From: Gentiana macrophylla
Taxonomy: Eukaryota > Streptophyta > Magnoliopsida > Gentianales > Gentianaceae
Assembly: GCA_026214975.1 (NCBI GenBank)
Contig: JAOBSW010000307.1
Location: 62,001 to 126,000 of the forward strand
Length of the DNA stretch: 64,000 nt
Direction: 5' to 3'
The notes below the pieces were generated by a model, which saw only the letters and a program-made list of their open reading frames with translations, made no database searches and was not told where the DNA came from. The translations under genes were made by a program, and so were the position numbers. Below, piece by piece: positions 58,171 to 64,000 of the stretch; position 1 is the first letter of the stretch; every line of letters begins with the position of its first letter.

Positions 58171-59045
58171 AGTGTGTGAAATGCACAATATATATTGCAT
58201 AAAGTACCCCATAAGGGAATATATAGTTTTGATCTCGAGAAAGTTTGGATCTGTAATTAAGCTCAAAGTGAGAGTTACAAAGATGATAAAGTATAAGTAT
58301 TTGACTTATACTATTAAGATCCAATACTTGCACATGCAAGATGTCATTTGGCCTCGAAGACCCAATGATTATCTTTTTTTTCCCTTTAATGAGTTTTTCC
58401 CATCTGGATTTTATTAGTTAAAGGTTTTTAACGAAGCGATCGGTGCGTGAGAGCACATATGTCATGAATCTTTCCCTTGACTGGATTTTTTCCCACTGAG
58501 TTTTTTTTCAAGCAAGGTTTTTGGTACATGCCATATATGTTATACAACTCAGATCAAACGGAAATCAAGTCTAGTGTATTTATAACACAAATGAAGGTTA
58601 TCTTTCTTTTTCCTTCATTATGATTTTTTCCACGAGGTTTTTATAATGAAGGTTTTAACAAGGCAGATTCTTTGTGGATGGACATCCAAGGGAAGTGTTA
58701 TAAATACACTCGTATTATATGGATGTCAATTAGATATAATATCTACTCCATCATTGTGTGAAATCTTAGCCAGCCTATTAGTTTCTAAAAAATTAAGCCT
58801 CTACACACAAGATTTACGATAAAGTGGATAAATATCGACATAAATATATGGTGTAATCGACGGATGTATTAACACCATAAAACCACGTATAATACGTCGT
58901 GTATTTATTAATCGATGCAGACGGGTTCGGATAATATAAAAAAAAGGAGATATATCTTTACACAGAAATGAGAACAACAGCTTTGACTTTCCTCTTCTTC
59001 ACTTCTTTTGTGTAAATACTGTGATGCTTATTTTATAACAATGTC

Positions 59046-59534
59046 CAAACTTTTTTTTTAGAGACCATAGTTTTTTAAGAAACAAAATCCCAAATAAAAT
59101 TCTCTTTTTTTCCTTAAGAAAAAAGAAAGAGAATAAATATATATATGGTGTATCAGTGATTTAGAGGGTTATATTAAGGGGAGAGACGAGATGCATCCAA
59201 TTCAACCACTTTCACACAATAGAGGTGTGTATGTGCGAGTTGGATGTATCACATCCTTCCATTTCCTATAACTCCCCAATTACTATTGTATAATAACTCT
59301 TTTCGAAAAAAAATCTCTTCTAGCAATTACTTAAAGAGGAAGATAAAAAAAATTCCATATTTGACTCAAAAATCGATTTTATTAAAGTTGATTCTGAGTT
59401 TGTTCGTGTGACACGTCGGAAGAATTAGTGGGCGCAAATCCTCCCTACCCTTCATTCAAAAGCAGTTTCCTTGGGATCTCTCCCCTACTTCACACACATT
59501 TTCATTTCCACAAAACATTCAATCAAACTCTTTC
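59046..59534. promoter_or_regulatory. Upstream region of the inhibitor gene
   Basis: About 490 bases separate the retrotransposon from the start codon. AT-rich with a tatatatatgg run (59139-59149), ending in a CT-rich untranslated-type leader (ctctcccctacttcacacac). No single TATA box is convincing. Confidence 0.4.
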
Positions 59535-60080
59535 ATGGCCTCCTCCACACTTCTTTTCATCCTTCTAATTTCCTTATTCTTCACTCCCCAATCATTCATC
59601 TTCGTCGTCAATGGTGATTCGTCTTTAATCGAAGGCACTTGCAAAACAACAACATACTACGACCTATGCCTGTCATCTCTCAGGTCTAACGTTACAAGCT
59701 TAAAAGCAGACTCGAAAGGGTTAGCACTAATCATGGTTCAAGTCGCCATAGCCAATGCCACAGCTACTAATTCAATCCTCTCCACTCAGCTCATCACTTC
59801 TACAAATGACAAAGCCATGAAAAAGCTAATGAAGGACTGTACAGATGAGTATGGTTACGCGGTCGACTCGCTTCGGTCTTCGGCTCAAGATTTGGGTGAT
59901 GAATTGTATGATTCTGCTTACATTCATGTCATGGCTGCTGCAGATTATCCAAATGTTTGTCATAATGGGTTTAAGCGGTATCCGTCGTTGATTTATCCTT
60001 CTCAACTTGCACAGAGAGAAGATGGTTTGAAGAGAATTTGTGATGTTGTTATGGGGATTATTGATAATCTTGCTTCTTAA
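59535..60080 (+). CDS. Pectin methylesterase / invertase inhibitor-domain protein, secreted
   Basis: A 181-residue intronless protein. Residues 1-27 form a hydrophobic signal peptide (ASSTLLFILLISLFFTPQ), so it should act in the cell wall or vacuole. The mature part has the PMEI/C-VIF helical-bundle pattern: LIEGTCKTTTYYDLCLSSLR (Cys36 and Cys45, first disulphide hairpin), SKGLALIMVQVAIANA, KKLMKDCTDEYGYAVDSL (Cys102), then Cys142 in YPNVCHNGFKRYP, and a final helix with an extra Cys169. N-glycosylation sites are possible at Asn52 and Asn74. Members bind pectin methylesterases or acid invertases and block them; sequence alone does not decide which. The ATG at 59535 is the first in frame, and length is normal for the family (about 170-200). 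It is the only intact gene in the window. Confidence 0.92.
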   Translation: MASSTLLFILLISLFFTPQSFIFVVNGDSSLIEGTCKTTTYYDLCLSSLRSNVTSLKADSKGLALIMVQVAIANATATNSILSTQLITSTNDKAMKKLMKDCTDEYGYAVDSLRSSAQDLGDELYDSAYIHVMAAADYPNVCHNGFKRYPSLIYPSQLAQREDGLKRICDVVMGIIDNLAS

Positions 60081-60137
60081 TTAATTAGTGCTTTTTTGTA
60101 TTAGTAAAAAGTGGGCAATTAAATGTGATTTCATTGT

Positions 60138-60178
<41 letters not shown>

Positions 60179-60363
60179 GCTCCTACTCTTGTCATCTCAA
60201 GCAAAATCTGCAGAGTACTGGTAGTTTCTTTTTTTAGTTAGTGATATATACATTTCGTAGTTTCACATTCATGTATCACTCCACATCAAATGCAAAAAAA
60301 ATACATAAAAGTGCATTGAAAGGATATCAATCATGGGTCATGTATTTTAATCAATAGTATGTG
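60081..60363. other. 3' flank of the inhibitor gene with a T-run
   Basis: A long T-run (60142-60173) follows the stop codon by about 60 bases. No further coding sense. Confidence 0.5.
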
Positions 60364-61130
60364 CATAGTTATCAGAACCGGACAGGACATTCAACCGACA
60401 AAGATACCAGCTGGTCACCGGTGGGTCATTGGTTCAACCGGTCGGTCATTACATATAATTTAAAATATAATAATCTATTTACGTCATAAAAAAATTATAA
60501 TATTACATCCAAAATCATTTCCAAAATATTCCAATATCCAAATTACAAACGAATCTAAAATGAAATATGTAAATTATAAAAAAACACTACAATCTTAGTA
60601 AAACCCATAAAAGTTCGAATAAGAAATCTAGTTTGTAAATTTTTGCATTGTAAAATAACATAATCATACTAGTCCGTAATTTTCCAACTAGTAACAAATT
60701 CATAATAAAAATTGAAAGTCTGAAACTAATCATTTTTCACAATTAACCCAACGAAGGAGAAGAAAAAGAACATAGAGAAGAGAAGATCTTGATGATGAAT
60801 AATGTTTTTACGGCATTTATTTCTAAATAGAGGTAACATGAAAGGATAAAAAAAGGCTGGTAATTGATGAGTGAATTAAGGCGTTTGTGTTTGGCTGTGA
60901 TTATAAAAAGATTTTTTTATTTTTAAGTTAATTCCCACCAAATTAAGAAAAAACCGGTTCGACCAATAACCGGCCGAGTCACGGTTTTAGCGGTTCAACC
61001 GAGCGGTTTTTGCGGTTTTTGAGCAGTCGGGCTCCTTAACTTAGGTCGAATGATCGAACGGGACGGTTCCATATCCAAAGTCACGGTTTTACCGTCCGAC
61101 CGCTTGAGTCTGGTCGGTTTGATAACTATG
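60364..61130. mobile_element. Non-autonomous hAT-type element
   Basis: The ends CATAGTTATCAGAACCGG and CCAGACTC-side ...GGTTTGATAACTATG are inverted. The flank agtatgtg is duplicated at 60356-60363 and 61131-61138 (8 bp). The subterminal regions are rich in aaccggt/cggtt words, a common hAT feature. No transposase ORF. Confidence 0.92.
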
Positions 61131-61389
61131 AGTATGTGTAAAGTGGAATATGAAATTAAATTATATAGTGAATATATCATTTTCCATTCTTTCTAATTAA
61201 TTTATACATGAAAAAGTTCATGATATACATAGATACACATACATACATATATCCCGTTTTGTTATGTATCTTTTATCACAAATTTTTATTTGATTCAAGA
61301 CAAAATATGATCTGGAGGTGCCAAGTCAATAGGAGTGGAGAAAAGTTTTGATAGACCCTTCTCCGTCGGAAGAAAACTGTCCTTAGTCC

Positions 61390-61600
61390 TCAGGACATGA
61401 CCTAGTGTTAAATGGTTAGAGTATATTAAAAGAACAAATGGAGTGTGGAGATTCGAATTACATAGAGAAGTTTTCTTTCAGTTATTTGGTATAATAGCAA
61501 ACGCATGACTCTAAGTATTTCGGTTATCTGATTAAAATCTTCGATTATTCTGTGAGACATATGAAAGATCTTAATGGTTAGGGTTTAATCATTTTTTTAA
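61390..61600 (+). repeat. SINE-like repeat, second copy
   Basis: cctagtgttaaatggttagag (A-box-like) and ggagattcgaatta (B-box-like, about 61448-61461) precede a body with tttctttcagttatttggta and ggttagggtttaatcattt, homologous to 53255-53650. Confidence 0.6.
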
Positions 61601-61969
61601 GAAAACTGTCATTAAAAAAAATACAATCATTAGCTATAAAATAATTGACATGGTGGGTTTTTTCATGGATTCGTACCACCACAAATTACTGATCTTTTAT
61701 GTGCGTGTACAATCAATAATTGAAGACCTAAATTTGGACTAGATTTGGTCTTCAATTTGGCCGGCAGGGTGGACTGGATTTGGTCTTCAATTGGTGTTGT
61801 GGGGTTGACCAATGGTGTTTGTTTACATACAATAAAATGGAAATCAAAATAATATAATTGAATAGAATATAACTAAGACATTTCATTTTGCATTTAACTC
61901 ATAAAAAATCGAAATCAACCAAATTTTATAATATTTGATGCATGGGATGGTTTTGGGTGGTTGGATAAT

Positions 61970-62235
61970 GTAAGGTGGGAAAAGAGGTGGGGGTGAGGGT
62001 GGGGATGAGGGTGAGGGTGGGGATGAGGGTGAGGGTTATATGGTATGATTGGTGGTGTGGGCACACATGATACGGTGGGGCGTGTTAGCGTTGACGTAAG
62101 ATGAGGTAAGATAAAGTAAGAGTAGTACGGGTGAGGGTGTGAGGCACTAGGTTACAAGTGAGTTATATATAGTATGATGATGGTATGGTTGGAGTAGGAT
62201 GGGGTGAGAGTAGGATATGGAAGGGTAAGGGTGGT
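61970..62235 (+). repeat. G-rich GGTGAGGGT/GGGGATG repeats
   Basis: Contains repeated units of gagggtggggatgagggt (61990-62036), then looser ggtaagggt/gtaggat words. It is the strand-reversed counterpart of the C-rich tracts at 27880 and 45026. Confidence 0.75.
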
Positions 62236-62240
62236 ATTAC

Positions 62241-62460
62241 TTGGAGGCGTCATTGTCTGTAAAATTGAAAGTCCAAGAAAACAAGGGAAATAATAAGACA
62301 TGTGAATCTATTTTACTTGTTTTAAAATCCTCTACAACAGCTAAAAATGTATCAACTTGGATATTTGATTCTAGAGCTACTAATCATGTTTGTTCAATTT
62401 TAAAGATCCTTAGTTCTTATGAATAGCTGCAGGAAGGAGCGCAGTCCATAAGAGTTGGCA
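62241..62460 (+). pseudogene. Copia protease remnant
   Basis: The short ORF ends STWIFDSRATNHVCSILKIL, matching the copia protease site W-I-x-DSGATNHVCSS, but the catalytic Gly is changed to Arg. After a stop, LQEGAQSIRVGKLGA continues the domain. Surrounding gag and pol are missing. Confidence 0.75.
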
Positions 62461-62610
62461 AGCTTGGCGCGTAGGCGTTCTGTCAAGGTGGGTTAAGTAG
62501 CCAAATATTGTTTTAGGCCTTTCTTTGCCTCTAAAGAGTTGACAACCATCACACTTGTAAAATTATACCATAAGTATTCACCATTATAGTAATACCTTAT
62601 TGGTTTTTAA

Positions 62611-63105
62611 CAGGAGCGTCCCTGTTCAAATTTAGGCCGGGGCCAAAAAAGAATTTAGGCTCTCGCCCTCCGAAAAAAAATAGTAACCAAAAAATATATA
62701 AAAAAATAAAACAAAAAAAACTGCGTGTGATAGTCATTGGTTTAGAAGGAAAAAAACCTACTTATCTGGCTCCTAGTCCTAGTTTAAAAAAACAAAAATT
62801 ATTATAGCTTGCAAGATTCAAAACCAAGTCTCATATATAGTATAATAGAGTCACAATTAATTAAAGTAATACATTCTTGTTTATATAAATACAAGATTAT
62901 ATATATAATATTAGGTCGAAATTTAAAATGCGCTTTAAATTTATTTTTTTGGGGAGAACAAGAGATTGCACTTGCCCCCCTCCTCAGGCGCCCAGTTTTA
63001 AAAATACAACATTTATATACTATTGAGTCAAAATTTTACGGGACCCTTAAATTCATAGACGTTTGGAGGGCTCTGGGCCACGGTCACCCCCAATGGGCGC
63101 CCCTG
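62611..63105. mobile_element. Possible hAT-like MITE, weak
   Basis: CAGGAGCGTCCCTG at the left and ATGGGCGCCCCTG at the right are imperfect inverted ends of a type frequent in hAT MITEs (CAGGGGCG). No matching 8-base flank is visible, so the borders are uncertain. Confidence 0.4.
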
Positions 63106-64000
63106 ACTACGCAGTGTGTTTAGCTAAAGCCTGGGAGTAGTTAATTTAAAGTTTGAGTATAAAGTTTTGGTCTTTAGACCTTTTCTATTTTATTCGTAAT
63201 TTCTGCACAAATTTTGGTTTTTTTTTTTAATTGCTAGAACAATTGTCACTTTTTTATAGTATAAGATTGTCGTTTCCAGAAATTGCATGATATTTTTCTA
63301 TGAATTTGGAAAACGGATTGTACTTTAAAAACCCGAATGAATCGTCATTACTTATTAGTCAATGTTTGTTGTAGAACATCAAAACCTTATAAAGACAATA
63401 GTTTCTCACCAAGATAAAACAAACCATTGGCATCCGGAAGAGGTTGAGTCATAGAAACTTAAGACTTCATGTTAAATTATCATCTCTCCAAAAGCTCAAG
63501 TTGATGGGATGTAGATAATTAACATTATATCTCAATATGCCCCCTTAAGTGTGGGGCTATAAGAAGAGAGAGATCCGTGTGAGTCTATAAGAGGAGATAT
63601 AGAATTAAAGTGTGTGGCTATAAGAAGAGAGATAAGCGACAATTGTTGGTATAGTTTTTTTAAGAAAATTATAATTGGAGCGAGGTTTGTACTTGGGGAC
63701 TCGTCTTTCGATACTCATGTTCAATTACTATCTCTCCTAAAAGTTTAAGCTGATGGGAGGTAGATAATTAACATTATATGTCAATACTTAACATTGCTAT
63801 AGTTTTCATTTAAGCCTTTCAAAAATCTGGTAATACTCTATGTAAATGTTCAATGCTCGAGATGTACAAGGAGGAGTTTTCTTTTGGGTTATGGAGGTCC
63901 GCAATAAGACGGATGCAGTCCAATTTCTTCTAGTACCAAATCAAGTTCTCTATGAGACAATATTTGGTTTTGGGGTTTACCCCATATTGTTTTTCTTTTG
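63106..64000. repeat. Spacer with dispersed LTR-like repeats
   Basis: The block catgttaaattatcatctct followed by gatgggatgtagataattaac (63469-63535) recurs at 63718-63780. Between them gtggctataagaagagaga words repeat three times (63552-63630). No coding sense is seen; this may be part of an unrecognised LTR. Confidence 0.5.

Noticed and set aside
62611..63105. Confident hAT element
   Set aside because: Ends look hAT-like but no 8-bp flank duplication was found, so it is listed only as possible.

Overview
The window looks like nuclear DNA from a plant, most likely a eudicot. It is AT-rich, gene-poor and filled with nested LTR retrotransposons (Ty1/copia and Ty3/gypsy), with a few DNA transposons. 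Only one gene looks intact: an intronless, secreted pectin methylesterase/invertase inhibitor-type protein at 59535-60080 (+). A zinc-finger gene remnant lies at 31166-31564 (-). No tRNA, rRNA or CRISPR was seen. The species cannot be told from the sequence alone.

Layout. 1-7382: a decayed SIRE/Maximus-type copia element (+), entered inside gag-pre-integrase, with pol, an env-like region and a 3' LTR. It has inserted into the 3' part of a Tat-type gypsy element (7383-11482), which shows an antisense spliced ORF, an 85-bp tandem array, a polypurine tract and an LTR. That LTR carries a solo LTR (10477-11005, TSD gagcg). 11954-15901: RNase H and LTR of a Tork-like copia, the LTR split by a small non-autonomous element (13261-15865, TSD caatc). 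16031-16345: copia HHCC fragment, followed by a Stowaway MITE. 16729-27869: a Tork-like LTR (-) split by a 10.6-kb gypsy-like element (17036-27661, TSD ccagc). That element hosts a solo LTR (18065-19662, TSD ctttt) and a copia element with unusual TATT...AATA LTR ends (20570-25774, TSD ttgtt).

27870-33034 is AT-rich with MITEs, local duplications and the zinc-finger remnant. 33035-50688 is one decayed Tekay/Del-type chromovirus (TSD ctaag). Its left LTR holds a two-LTR mini-element (34568-36432, TSD gtatc), its interior holds a gypsy LTR with a tRNA-Asp primer site (38279-40462), and its right LTR holds a 4.3-kb Helitron (44862-49145) whose empty site survives in the left LTR. The Helitron itself carries a hAT MITE.

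51069-53100 has a small hAT-like insertion and a copia pol remnant. A SINE-like repeat with a tandem duplication follows (53255-53650). 54344-59040 is a non-autonomous copia-type element (TSD atgtc) ending about 0.5 kb before the inhibitor gene. Downstream are a hAT element (60364-61130), a second SINE-like copy, a G-rich stretch and a copia protease scrap.

The genes do not form a pathway. The main content is a layered insertion history, readable from target-site duplications. All coding calls apart from the inhibitor are decayed, so gene functions refer to the ancestral elements.
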